From: Fennellomyces sp. T-0311
Lineage: Eukaryota; Mucoromycota; Mucoromycetes; Mucorales; Lichtheimiaceae
Direction of reading: 5' to 3'
NCBI GenBank assembly: GCA_025266875.1
Contig: JALLLT010000058.1
Location: 124,001 to 188,000 of the forward strand
Length of the DNA: 64,000 bases
Below are positions 1 through 11,370 of the stretch, piece by piece. The notes under the pieces were generated by a model, which was not told the origin of the DNA, made no database searches, and saw nothing but the letters and a program-made list of their open reading frames with translations. The translations under genes were made by a program, and so were the position numbers. How positions within the stretch are numbered: the first letter of the stretch is position 1; every line of letters starts with the position of its first letter.

Positions 1-2913
1 TTTCCCAGAAGACGCCTTCATGTACAGCACGTCGAACGAGTTTGTTTGATACCGAAACTGTACTTTCTGGATCGTCTTGAGCAAGTTCATGATTGCCCGC
101 CGTGTAAAGGCAGTGACGCCAATGATGCAAGGCTTTCCTTGGGGGTGCATGTGTGTGAGGTACCAATTGATAAACAATCCCAGGAACGTTGTTTTGCCAG
201 AACCCTACATGCTCAAACATCAGATGCCTTTCTTTCTTCTCTTCGAAAGCGTACCGGAGGCCCCCATATGATCTGCAGTCGTTTCTGGATAATGCTCGCC
301 GAAATATCGCTCTGGGACTGAGACATCCCAAAGTCTTTTCGGTGCTCCAGTGCTCTGGCAAGCTTGTCTGGCGGGTAATCGTACGGGTGTACGGACCATG
401 CATTGGGGTTCCGTATGATTTGCTTGTGGCAGAAACCATTTAACAAGCAACTCCAATGGCGTAGGTGTAAATCAACTCACCTTAAACGGATGCTCTTCGC
501 TATCCCGGTCAATTTCCAGCAGCCCATCCAAAAGTCGCTGGGTGGTGAAGTTCCTGAATCGCACGTACAGGCGGTAGTCTTCACCGAGTTCCAGAGGGAG
601 ACCGTTCAGCTCATTGCAATCCAGCACAATTTTCATGCGATCCTCGCTGATACTCGTGATGTTCGTCAAAGCATGGCTGAACGAGGACCAGCGGCTACTT
701 TGTTCCAGATCTGGGAATTGGATCGCTGATATTGCTCCCTGTCGACGATGTTAAGGCTGATATGCGCTTTAATCAATCATGTAGTACCTACTTCATGGGT
801 ATCAGGGACCAACAGGTACTCAAAGTCGGTGCTTTCAGCATCCAAGTTGTCGACCTTGACTTGAAGGAGTGCTTCGGTATCTGTTTCACCCCGAATAATA
901 TCAAACGAGAGTAGCTTACACACCCTCCCTCTTGGTCTCATAAAATCTTGATACGACGTTAACCGTAAACCAAGACCCTTTTTCTCCTCATGGGCCCGGT
1001 CAGACATCCTTTCGCCTCGCATGCCCTTGCACTCCTCGAGACAGTTGATTTTTGAAAAGTACGCCAAACGGCCCATGGTCGGTGACTCGAAACCGTAATG
1101 TAGTGGCCAGGCAAAGGGTGCCGTGTTGAAGCAGTAGACCTTTTTTCCAGTAAGCTGGACGAACTCGTTGGCCAGTTTGCGATACCGTTCCAGGACTTGC
1201 AGCATCTTTTCGCAATGATCAAAGAGGCGGTTCGCAGTAGGCTTATCATCTTTCCAGCAAGTATAGAGGTCCTGCAAGTTGAACGTCGAGTCGTCGTCGA
1301 TATTGCACAGCCAATGCAACATGTCTCCGAAATCATAGAAGCCTGGGACGCCCAGTGCGATGTTTTCTGCCACAAGGTCTTCCAGGCTGATCACCCGCTG
1401 CACGTAAGACATTTCCAGAAGGATTGGATACCACGGCACCTTTTCGATGCCCAGGATTTTTCCGTCGGGAAACAGTGCGAAGAGTAAGCGCATTGCCTTC
1501 AGAGCTTGTATCTTTTTTCCTTCGGGCGCATCGCTGTCCGCCAGAGACGCCACTTGGATCAAGCATTTGTGTAGATATTTCTTCAAAGAGCTATCGGCAA
1601 CAAAGATCGCGCAGCGTGATTTTTGTTCTTCCATGACATCCAAAATCCGCACCAAGTCCTTTACCAGACTGATTGCAAGTTCAACGTAATCCGGTGTTCC
1701 TTGTCGCTCGACTCCTACCACCACAGTGCAGTCCAGATCCTCCACCACGCTTCCGTCCGACTTGAAGACACGGATGGCATAGGTACATATCATTCGGAAC
1801 TGTGGATCATAGACCAAGGATAAAAAGATGTCGTGGTCCGACTCTTCTCCTATGTATGTCGTTGGAATGCCACAAAACTATCATCCGCGTTAGCCTCGTT
1901 CTTGTGTCACATGAAAAATGAAAGTACTTGTGGCTTTTGCGTTTTGTATGCCTCGATGTAGGGCTTGAATCTCGGTAGTGTCATCCATTCAGGTATTAGG
2001 GGCTTTTCTTCTTCGATCGCCAGGTCTTCTAGCCCAGTTATCAAGTCTTCAATGTCGTTCTCCTGGTGTAGCTGCTTTTTCAGGTATTTGAGGTCGGATT
2101 TGGTCATGTGAGCGACGGCGCTATGTGTGCCGAGGCTTTCGTTGCGACATGTATTCCTAAAGTTGCAACTCTTGCACGTTTCGTTGAAGATCCACAGCGG
2201 ATCCTTTCGCTCTAGGATGGCTGGTAACTCATATTCGTAGAACAGCTTAATTTTGGGCAACATAAGGTCGATTCGGAAGGAGATGGGTTCCGTCTGTTCT
2301 GCCGAGAGAGGTTTGGTTCTGTTGGACGGCAGCCAGATTGCGCCTTCCAGATCCACCTCCAAATCATCTATATCCTTGACGAGGTATTGCAGGAGATACG
2401 CATATGTAGCTACTTGTATCTAAATCCACCGTTACAACACGTAGCAACATTCATCCCAGCAGTTCATACCCGATGGGGGAGCTTGAGTTTGCTGCTAAAC
2501 TTGGTGTCGATGACATACAGTATGCGTTTGCCGCTCGTTGGATGTTGTTTTATCATTAGAAAGTCGGGTATAAACATCGAAAACCGATACACGTCTTGGG
2601 TATAAAACGATTCGGGCATGCGAAACGACAACTGGTACAAGATAGTACCGACCTTGGCGTGACGAAGAATCTCGATGCTTTCTTCGGCAGGAACCCCATC
2701 GTAATCAATGACTACATTGCCTAGCAATTGCACCACTCGCCGTTCAAAAGTGATGCCGCCAATCATGAAAGCTGTACCAATCACATCGTGCTTCTCGATC
2801 TCGGCTGCTCGTTTAAAATAAAGTTGCACGCTTTTTTCGCAATTGCGATGGATACAGTAAGACAAGGTGCTGATCTGAACCTTGATCAATTTACGCTCAT
2901 TGGTTTTTGTCAT
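1..2913 (-). CDS. RecB-family Fe-S nuclease fused to SF1 (Dna2/UPF1-like) helicase, 3'-truncated
   Basis: Exons read as complement(<1..204, 255..422, 481..738, 792..1877, 1928..2419, 2470..2913), all phase 0; 884 residues are visible and the C-terminus lies outside the window. The N-terminal third has RecB-type PD-(D/E)XK motifs: FIPDF (Asp117), VIDTK (Asp136, Lys138) and IQVATYAYLL (Gln150). Cys20 plus CKSC-x5-C (about Cys230, 233, 239) match the split Fe-S cysteine pattern of Dna2, AddB and Cas4 nucleases. A middle region (about 315-675) opens with DIFLSLVYDP, as in the RNase-H-like segment of TM0106-type proteins, but I see no clear DEDD set. The final visible part carries an SF1 Q-motif-like stretch and the Walker A motif GPPGSGKTT at about 814-822. 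Likely a DNA or RNA processing nuclease-helicase; domain reading is firm, cellular role is inference. Confidence 0.75.
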
Positions 2914-3716
2914 TGTGCAGATTTAAAGGGAGTTTCGAGGGCAAATCATAGCGACGTTTGCTGTGCATGAATTTAAAAGAGACTGCGGCTTTGCGCGCAA
3001 AGATGGATATCCACTGTACTTACACGTGCAGACGACGATGAAAGTGCGAAACGCTTGAGCAGTGCACAGTGATTAAGCGTGCGTTGCAGAAATGAGAGCC
3101 AAGGCTCTTTGATCCAGGATCCTAGAGATAGTCCCAAACACAGTGATGGACTGCACCTTTCAACAAAAGTAGTGTCAAAGGTGCCATACACGTAATTCGT
3201 CTCTCCCAGGTGATATATACTTGTTAGCGCCCTTTACTTCATCATCCAATCTGACAGCAGCAATGCGCTCTCGTTTGCCACTTTTTCCATGTAACCATGG
3301 TGAGCGTCTTTACTACACCTTTTGTCGCTGATGCCATCTTGAGGTTGAGAATAGAGTCAACACTAATATTAAGAACCTTGCCATATTGGCAGTACTTGGT
3401 CGATACGCTTGATCTGTTCACTGCATGTGAGCCTGTTTAAGCCAGCATAAATCTCTTTGTTAAGGTGAAATCCCTTTTTGCGCTTTGCTCGCACCACCAC
3501 ATCTCGTCATATTAAAGACGGCATCGAGGAGATCCAGGTACTCGTACCATGGGAACATCTTTTGCTTTTGTGTGATTCAAATCAGCTTCTTGCACAGTAG
3601 TAATAGCAGTTTAATTATTTATTTACAAGCAAAATAGAAATATGGGGATAGTTTACAAAAGGAAGAAAGAGAATGTATGTGATATGAAGAAAGTGAAGGT
3701 GATGATATTTGAATTT
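2914..3716. other. Intergenic region
   Basis: This gap lies upstream of the nuclease-helicase start and downstream of the phosphate transporter stop. It presumably holds the helicase promoter and the transporter 3' UTR. I found no supported gene, RNA or repeat. Confidence 0.5.
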
Positions 3717-5411
3717 TTAAGTACGCTTTTCGGTTTCAACTGGCACCGATTCACGTGACACTGCGTCCTCATTTTCTTGCGGGACTGCAGAAACAGTTGC
3801 AGCTGGAGGAACATAATCTTCCTCAAACACAGACAAATCCAGACCTTTTGATTCGGGAACCCAGAGAATCGTGACAATAAGACCCAAGAACATGATACCA
3901 GCAAAGATACCCAAAGTGCCTGGCAAGAAAGCGTGCTCACCGGGGGCGCCACCGTGGTCGACCAAGACGTTGAAAGCAAACGAAGCCAAGATAGCGCCAG
4001 CCTTGCCGGAAGCAGCGGAGATACCGTGAGCAGAAGCGCGCACTTTGGTGGGGAATACTTCGCCGGGCAGAATGAAAGTCGTGCAGTTGGCACCAAAGTT
4101 CATGAAAAGCTGAGCGAGGGTAAAGACCGTAATGAACGCTGGCATGGCGTTGTCACGGAGAGGATAGTATGCCGCGGCAAGGATTGTAAACAAGATGGTG
4201 CACATGGTGAAGCCCATGATCTGGATAGGGCGACGACCCCAGCGTTCGATAAAGATGACAGTCAAGTAGTAGCCGGGAACAGAACCAAGACAGGTGATGA
4301 TGATCTGACCAACAGTGTTGGCCCACAGTGTTTCAAAGGGAGTCGACTTGTTCGAAAAGCCGATGGCTTCAAGGATATACGAGTTGTTCAGACCCAAACC
4401 GTAGAAAGCAACATCCAAAAGGAACCATGAGAGCGAGGTACCGAGCAGCACCTTCAAGTGCTTCCATTGGCCAAAGTAAGCGCGGAATTCGGCCCAGTGG
4501 CTGCGCTGCTTGACATCGACCTTGGTATATTGGCGAGCGAGCTCATCAGATACGACTTGACCTTTGGCAGCAGCGGCAGCTTCAACATCGTGCTCGACGT
4601 CAAGAGCATAGCGGGGTGATTCCGGCATAGTGAAACGCAAATAGACTGTGGCAACAGCAGGAACAGCGCCAAGACCAATACACAGACGCCACACGTAATC
4701 AAGGTTGAAAACATCTGCGTTGATGGCTCCCTTGAAGATAGCGAGGATGATCAAGGTAACAATGGCGGCTGCCAAGTTGCCAATACCTTGCATGGAGAAA
4801 ATAAGAGCCATCATCATACCACGACGGCCAGTGGTACTCCATTCCGAGACAATAGTGGCACTCATGGGGTAGTCACCTATTGATAACAAGTTAGATGAGT
4901 ATGAGCACAATTCATTATTCTAAACAAAAAAAATTTCTTGCTTACCTCCAACACCGAAACCGAGAACAAGACGCCACAAACCGAGGAATGCAATTGCCGA
5001 TACACCACGGATGGTGGAAGCAGAGGTCGCGCAGTTGATGGTACCGAGGATAATAATCATGAGTTCAAAACCATAGATCTTGCGGCCGAGGATGTCACCG
5101 AGAAAACCAAAAAAGAGCTGGCCAAAGAGAGTACCGACGGATGTCATACCCTTGATGACACCTTCGATATCGGAGGGAATCTTGTTATTCATATGGGGAT
5201 AGTACACGTAGCCCAACATTGGGCTGACCAAGTTGATAATGAAAATGTCGTAAGAGTCCGTGAAGAAACCAGCTCCAGCGGTAAGGATGGTTCTGATGGT
5301 GAACCAGTTGAGCTTGCTACCCGCACCATCATCGAGCTTCTCCAAGCTACGAAGCTTGTTCTCGGCATTCTCGATGCGTTCTTGTTCCAACGTGGAAGGT
5401 TCGTTAGACAT
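3717..5411 (-). CDS. PHO84: Inorganic phosphate:H+ symporter (MFS, PHO84 family)
   Basis: Two exons, complement(3717..4876, 4946..5411), with a 69-nt GT-AG intron splitting the Gly of GVGGDYPMSATI; 541 residues. It is a 12-TM major facilitator. Family signatures seen: GAGFFTDSYDIFIINLV in TM1, GDILGRK in loop 2-3, GVGGDYPMSATIVSEW in TM4, TMPESPRY before the large central cytoplasmic loop, and LPGEVFPTKVRASAHGISAA in the C-terminal half, with a charged tail. These identify fungal high-affinity phosphate:proton symporters at the plasma membrane. The start at 5411 (MSNEP) is preferred over an upstream in-frame Met at 5465 because a TATA-like box lies only about 70 nt upstream of it, leaving room for a short leader. 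No perfect CACGTG Pho4 site was seen close upstream; a weaker CACGTT (reverse strand) sits at 5872-5877. Confidence 0.9.
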
Positions 5412-5476
5412 TTGAGATGCTTTGGAAGGTAAGGAACTACGAGAAAAGAAACAAAAAAGGAACAAAACTTTAGCCC

Positions 5477-5484
5477 CTTTTATA
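5477..5484 (-). promoter_or_regulatory. TATA-like box of the phosphate transporter
   Basis: The minus strand reads TATAAAAG about 70 nt upstream of the chosen ATG at 5411, in a normal position for a fungal core promoter. Functional use is inferred. Confidence 0.45.
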
Positions 5485-8400
5485 GAGATTTACTGGAAAT
5501 GGACTATCAAGTGGTGTCGAGTGCGGTCGCCTGGGTTTGTTTTATTGGCTCTGTGTGGATAGCGCGAAAAAAGTGTTCTTGTCCGGTTTGACCGGAAGCC
5601 AATCACAATACGATCTGAACCCGCGTGTCGTCGTTCTCCACCTTCCTGATCTTCTACGGTCCCTTCAGAAAGGTCTTTAGACTATACAAGGTAATAAACG
5701 TTAAACGTGGTAGTAATAGAATTTTCCTTTTGCTGTATAATTTCAACACTTTAATACATTTTGCTTTTTACGCTTTAACTTCTTTACATTATGCACATAT
5801 TTCACCGAACATGGCAAAAATTCGCAGTAAGCGGTTAAGGCAAATAAGCGAACCCAGGAGCCGCGTAGGACAACGTGGGGTGCCGATGACCTGTGATTGG
5901 CCTACTTTTTACCGTTGAACAGACTTGTGTTCAAGTCCTCTACCTTTTTTTTTTTTTTAAAGTTTGATTTCCATATGCTTATTTTTACGTCGTCTGCACG
6001 TTTAATCCAGTGTAAAAGCGCGCACTTGTTGCACCTCGGATCTAACTAAAAGAAAACAAGACTTTATTTATCCCCTGCAGTTCATAACAACTTGACTGTG
6101 GCGGGCCGGGTCTATTAATTAGCCATGGTTTTTCCTAGAATGCTGCGGGCGGAGTGCGCATGTTTCGGTTAAATATACCGTAACCACACAGAGAGCGGCG
6201 ATCGCTTTCGTTTTGAGCTCTTCTTCGGTGCATTTTTTCTACATGGAACCATAGGACCTACCTAACCAAATGAATACCTGCGAGGCGCTTTTTTTTCACT
6301 TGATTCAATGTAATATTGTTACCAACCATTCGAAATTATGCAACGATCAGTATGGGAAAAATCTTTTTTTTTGATAGATTTTGTTTATCCGCACTCAGAT
6401 GATAGATCATTGTTGGACATTTCGGGAGAGCAGAGCCCCCTTTTAGGGCGTGGTGCTAAACGTTGAAAATTATTGGTTTTCATCTTTCTTGGATTTTTAC
6501 TAGTACTGGACAACAGTTATATAATTAAACTAGTACATTAAACGGTTGCTATAAGACCCATGCAACAGAAGTGTATCAATTTTCCAATTCGGGTGTTTTA
6601 TCCACATATATTTATTCCTTCTGAAATGATCTTACTTGGCACATCGGATGCGACAAGCTGTCCCGAATCAGTACGATCCTATGAGATAATCCGCCTAATT
6701 TACTTTTTGGTATTCCCCGAGATCTCAAGTAACGTTAATATATTTACTCAAAAGGATCTTTCGTACCACCAACACTTGACACCACACGATGCCTTTATGC
6801 CATTGTTACCATACAGATTTATTCGCACGATGATGACGACTATGCTCCGCATTAGAATAACAGGCACCGCTTCTGTAGAATAAAGTTATGTACCTTCTAG
6901 ATAAAGCCATGCATACAAAAGTAGTTTATCGTAGCCAAGCTATGCATCAGACTTGATATATCTGCTGCGTTACCATTTACGTGGATGTATTAATCAACAG
7001 CAGCTTAACTATTGCATTTTGTATACGAGTGGTATTACTACAATCAAAATGGTTTCCTGCACAATCAAAGTCACTTGGTTTGTATATTCTCAAAACGGCT
7101 ATTACTTTATTTTATTTTCTTATTCAGTTAACCACCATCTAGTTATTTAGTATCCTGTAGAGAACAAGCAACAACGCACGTGGACTAATCAATTCCTCTT
7201 TATGTACAAGTTCGAGTTACATAGCGGGATTTTTTTTTTATCAGAGATCCGTTGTCCAAGATTCTGGGAGGATCATGCAAGTGTAAGAAACCTTTTTTTT
7301 CATTTGTGCATAACACCATCATACGGGTAATCTAAAATAAGTTTATATACATTCATCTTCCATACCAGGGGATCAAAGTTAACCCGATTCTGTATGTTAA
7401 GACATAAGTTTTATGACCGTACTGATGCGTCATCCTTTAATTTTCTGTGATTAAGTCAGTGACAGTAATCTATTATGAAACGTCAATATTTTCTCTTGTA
7501 CGAATATATACGTAGACATTTTGATATTTTAGACGGTCGTGACTTTTTTTACCTGCTTTCTTACATTTCAGAATCAGGCTTAACCTGTTTCCGCTCAACT
7601 CCCTGATCACATACTGTCCAAGAGCAGATGCACGTGTGCTTGCTAAAGTTGTAAACAAAAAAGCACTAGAGACAGATAAACTGGAAGCACAACACCATTT
7701 GTCATGTGTGCTGAAATGAGTTGGTCGTATGTGTCATTTCCGGTGGGCCCACTTGCATAACTTGACTTTAAAGTACCACCGAAGCCAGAGAGGACCAACA
7801 TTTTTTTTTGTATATTACTACCAGCTATATGTCGTTCACGCATTGATTTGCTCTATATCTAACCGCATGTTATATATGCATTGCTTGTTGATCATACGCC
7901 TGGATGATGGTTACGATACTCCAGGCTGTGTATCTGGTAAATATGCATACAAACTGAAAGAGCATAACGTTCACTGTTGTATTAAATGGACAGACAATGT
8001 ACGTAGGTACGTACGTTCGAAAAGCCGTTTTTAGATAGGCTTTACTTGAAAAGTGGCCCAGGACCACTTTGGGACGGTGTATGGGATACTGGAGTCAATA
8101 TGTATCTTAATATGAAGCTTGCTCATGGGTGGCAACATCAGGCGGAAATTGGGCATTCTATACTATACATAGTAGTTGGAGGTTTCCGGTCGGTTAAATA
8201 GTGCGGAATGACAGGCCAAGTAGACTGTGCCTTGGACGTATGTATTCTAGTATGTGGGACACTGAGAACTCATATCTATGTAGAGAGCAGTATTTCTGAA
8301 CTCATACCGTTATATTCAAGTTTTGAGTTGCATTTTCAAATTTTCTTTTCCATCTTGACATAACAGACTTGACAGACGAGTTGTCAAAGAAGTAATGCAT

Positions 8401-8687
8401 GTGCTTTTGGCTGTACTGAAGCTGCGAAGACTTGATAAGTCTGTTTCTTTCTCAATGTAATTTTTGAAAACTCGAAAAAATGCGTTATTACGATTATGAC
8501 GTTACAACTGCGTTCTCTTTAAAGAGCATTTGCCTTTAATAAAACTGTTCGATTCTTCATTGTCAAAACCTGATAAATAATATAGCAGCTTCTGATAAGA
8601 TATTCACTTCCCATCGTTGAACCACGATAGTCATCTCTGTCACCAAAAGAAGGAAACTGTTACTTAATTGTTGGTGCAGGGGGCTTG
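5485..8687. other. Long AT-rich intergenic region
   Basis: More than 3 kb without a supported gene. Open frames here are short, start at random Met codons and lack recognisable motifs. The region contains long A/T runs, a hairpin followed by T14 at 5922-5958, and a TACGTA-rich stretch at 7999-8017. Confidence 0.5.
5922..5958 (+). other. Hairpin followed by a 14-T run
   Basis: Bases 5922-5937 form a perfect 6-bp stem (GACTTG/CAAGTC) with a TGTT loop, followed seven bases later by T14 at 5945-5958. The loop and 3' arm resemble a Pol III B-box (GTTCAAGTCC) before a Pol III-type terminator, but no complete tRNA fold could be drawn. It may be a degenerate Pol III relic or chance. Confidence 0.25.
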
Positions 8688-8692
8688 CACCA
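8672..8692. repeat. Palindrome at the left end of the transposon
   Basis: TGGTGCA (8672-8678) and TGCACCA (8686-8692) are perfect inverted arms around GGGGGCT. The right arm overlaps the first bases of the left terminal inverted repeat, so the palindrome straddles the insertion junction. Confidence 0.5.
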
Positions 8693-8720
8693 TGGAAAAA
8701 ATAAATTCAGGATATATTCA
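8688..8720 (+). repeat. Left terminal inverted repeat
   Basis: Thirty-three bases starting CACCATGG then an A run; they match the reverse complement of 11335-11367 with two mismatches. Confidence 0.85.
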
Positions 8721-8761
8721 AGTTTTTAAATTATATTTTCAGAAAATTCATGTATTCACAA

Positions 8762-8780
8762 ATATTCAAAATATATTAAG
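8762..8780 (+). repeat. Left subterminal direct repeat
   Basis: ATATTCAAAATATATTAAG occurs here and identically, in the same orientation, at 11231-11249 near the other end. Several partial copies of ATATTC surround both. Confidence 0.7.
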
Positions 8781-9259
8781 CAGATATTCAGATATTTAGA
8801 AAATATTCGCGAGATATATATATGTCGGAGGCATTTCAAAACAGCTGTTATGCTACTGATGCGAACAGTAGAAATATTCCGTGGTGCCTATACCTTTTGC
8901 GCGTCCTGTAAATCCAATTAAGTCGTTAGCCGCAACTACTACGTGTCGCTTGGGGCTACTACCTGTCTTGTACGGCCAAGGTCCGTTGCCTCTCGTTAGC
9001 TCTGTAATTCTGCAAATGCCAGGAACTTTTCGCCAATATATTGTCGCTGCTCTTTCGTAAGCCCTCTCTTACCCGGATCACCTGTGTCTACTCAGATATT
9101 CATTCTGACAATAGATTCTCGGCCCGTTCCTCCGTAGGTAACACCTTCCTTAAACATCCTACTGCCTATTCCTAAATTTCCGTCGTCGTCTGTCACTACC
9201 AGAAACAAATTCGCGCAGCTGTTATTTTTTGTACTTTTTCTGCTACAACATTCAAACCG

Positions 9260-11078
9260 ATGGCTGACGACACAACGACAAGGCTTTTATCAACGTTTCT
9301 CCAAACCATTGGCGAATTCAAGAAGTGCGTTACCGACGGATTTGCTGCGGTTGATCAGCGACTCATCCGCTTGGAACTAGCCGTGTCAACCGATCGGGAG
9401 GAAGTAAAAACAGGTACGAGTAAACTCAAGGACAAGGGTTCAGGTTTCGCGTTACAATTTGCTGATGCGTTGGCCACAACTACAACCACGCAAGGACCGC
9501 TTCCATCTTACCCACAATCTTCTCCTGCGCAAAATCCTTTCGCAGATGTAGAGATCCCTCGCGATGTTAGGCAACCACTCGTCCGAGAAGGAACATCGCT
9601 CCAATTTCGCTGGTCTCAATACGAGTACCTATGCGAAGACATCTTAAGGAAGCAGAATATCCCTTACCATGATCGGTATTACGCAACTTTTAAAGGTAAT
9701 GCACTCATGTATACAGCAGGTCTTGTTCTTGATATTCGAGCGCATCACAATTTGAGTCCATCAAATACTTGGGAGCATCTTTCAAGACAAGTACGGCTGG
9801 AAGCCGAAGGAATGTATGAAAAACTGGTTGGTAAGGAGTACCCTCTTGTTGCGTGCATTGAAAGCTGGGGCGCGATGCTGATGATGCGTAAAGCATTCTG
9901 GGGTGTAAAGGATAAAGAAAGTAAGCACGGCAAAACACTAATTATCAAAACTAACACCTTTTCTACTGTTTGCTTTAGCCCCAGGTGCGATGGCTGGCAA
10001 TCGGTGTGTGTAGGTTGTCGTACATCCATGAGTTACTATTAATACAACTTTATCACTAGTACTACCGAAGCTCCTTCCAACACCAGAGCAACCCCCGCTG
10101 AAAGGTATTATCTGTCCACTTTTTGACTTTTTTGATTGAAAAACAATATTATAGTTCCAGTGACACTTATGCAAACCCTCAGTCGCGTTCATCAAGTTAT
10201 GCTTCTAAGGAGATGTCAAGTGATGATGAAGACGATGAGCTAAGGGATTTTCAGAACGGCGACTCCAGTAGTGACGGCGATAGTGACAGTATTTCTTGCG
10301 ACGACGACGACGACGATAGTGTGCGTCTGCACGGAGATGGACGAACTTTACGAACCCCTGGTCTGCTTGAAGTAGATGATTTACTTTGTGATGATCATCT
10401 TCCGGAGTTAGTTGAGGGCAACCTTAAAAAGCTACCTACCTTGGACACTAAACTCTCTAGTGAACGCGATGGAAGGGAACCTGAATCTAACACACAAGAA
10501 CTATCAAAAAGTCACAAAAAGGCTACAGTCGCGAGATCGACGGCAGAAAACAGGCAAAGGTATACAACAGGAGTCGCCGGTCAAGGGTAACAAGCAAAAG
10601 TCAGCTGCCACGAGTATACCACAGCAGCGAGCCACACCATCTGAAGCAAGCAGCAGTACAAGGGTGGTCCATAAGCATAAGTCATTCTAAAACGTTGACA
10701 TATATTATCTTTTTAAGACGCGTGGTACTGATATTTATTTCACTTCAGCGAAGTCAGCTTCTATCACTGAGGCGCAAAACTATAGTCAAGGTATTGGGGC
10801 GATTGAAGTGAACGATGACACAAGTTTAGATGGAGGTAAGAAATTTAAACATTGACTTCAAAATTTTAGGATCCAAGAAACTGGGAAGCCAAAAAAGTCC
10901 CAAGTTATTAAGAACACAAACAACGATTACTCACCCCAAAAAACGACGTGGTAGACCGCCCAAGAAAGTTACAAAGGATGCGGATGAAGAAACCACGCTC
11001 AAAGGAAAAAACTGTAAAGAAGCGCAGGTATACGAAGGCGTCGGAATGAAGGGTTCAAAACACGATATGATGGGATAA
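9260..11078 (+). CDS. Transposon-borne AT-hook protein, unrecognised family
   Basis: Exons that join cleanly are 9260..9920, 9979..10003, 10060..10104 and 10155 to about 10560; a 3' part reads in frame from about 10750 through 10828, then 10870..11078. The junction between about 10560 and 10750 needs a frame change that I could not resolve, so the gene may be damaged or use an intron I missed. The N-terminal 220 residues begin MADDTTTRLL and contain a short heptad-like helix, a Thr/Pro/Ser linker and an aromatic-rich block (RWSQYEYLCEDILRK, YYATFKGNAL). An acidic Asp/Ser-rich stretch follows. The C-terminal part carries a canonical AT-hook, KKRRGRPPKK. It may be an accessory DNA-binding protein of the element, comparable in role to plant TnpA; that role is inference. 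No DDE/DDD transposase motif was seen. Confidence 0.5.
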
Positions 11079-11230
11079 ATGGAGGTAAGTGATGTGTCTA
11101 GCAATAGTAGTATATGTAGCAATACGATAGTACTATAAGAATTAGTAATAAACAGTTATTGCGCACCATAAGGATTTAAGCATATGCGCAACCGTATTAA
11201 TATGTTTGAAAAATATTCGTTTCTTTTTAC

Positions 11231-11249
11231 ATATTCAAAATATATTAAG
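11231..11249 (+). repeat. Right subterminal direct repeat cluster
   Basis: The 19-mer identical to 8762-8780 lies here, followed at about 11266-11298 by three more tandem ATATTCAAAAT units. The cluster lies about 90 bp inside the right inverted repeat. Confidence 0.7.
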
Positions 11250-11334
11250 AAATATTCGAACACGATATTCAAAATATATTCAAAATATATTCAAAATAAT
11301 CCAAAAAAAAATATGTAAAAATCTTAATATGCTA

Positions 11335-11367
11335 TGAATATATCTTGAATTTATTTTTTCTATGGTG
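11335..11367 (-). repeat. Right terminal inverted repeat
   Basis: Its reverse complement starts CACCATAG and matches the left terminus at 31 of 33 bases. It is followed immediately by TTG, as is the base triplet preceding the left end. Confidence 0.85.
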
Positions 11368-11370
11368 TTG

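Larger units (their letters stand above)
8688..11367. mobile_element. CACTA-like (EnSpm-like) DNA transposon, probably non-autonomous
   Basis: The element is bounded by 33-nt terminal inverted repeats (8688-8720 and 11335-11367) identical at 31 of 33 positions and beginning CACCAT. TTG flanks both ends directly (8685-8687 and 11368-11370), a 3-bp target-site duplication. CAC-initial termini, a 3-bp duplication and tandem subterminal motifs are features of the CACTA/EnSpm superfamily. The 2,680-bp interior holds one multi-exon gene on the plus strand (from 9260) with an AT-hook but no recognisable transposase, so it is either non-autonomous or carries an unfamiliar enzyme. The well-matched ends suggest a fairly recent insertion. 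Superfamily assignment is inference from the ends alone. Confidence 0.75.

Noticed and set aside
5865..5958. tRNA gene before the T14 run
   Set aside because: A B-box-like stretch and terminator are present, but acceptor, D and T stems do not pair and no convincing anticodon arm can be drawn.
6560..7150. Short frames in the AT-rich 5.5-8.6 kb region
   Set aside because: Low-complexity residues typical of AT-rich random translation and no conserved motif.
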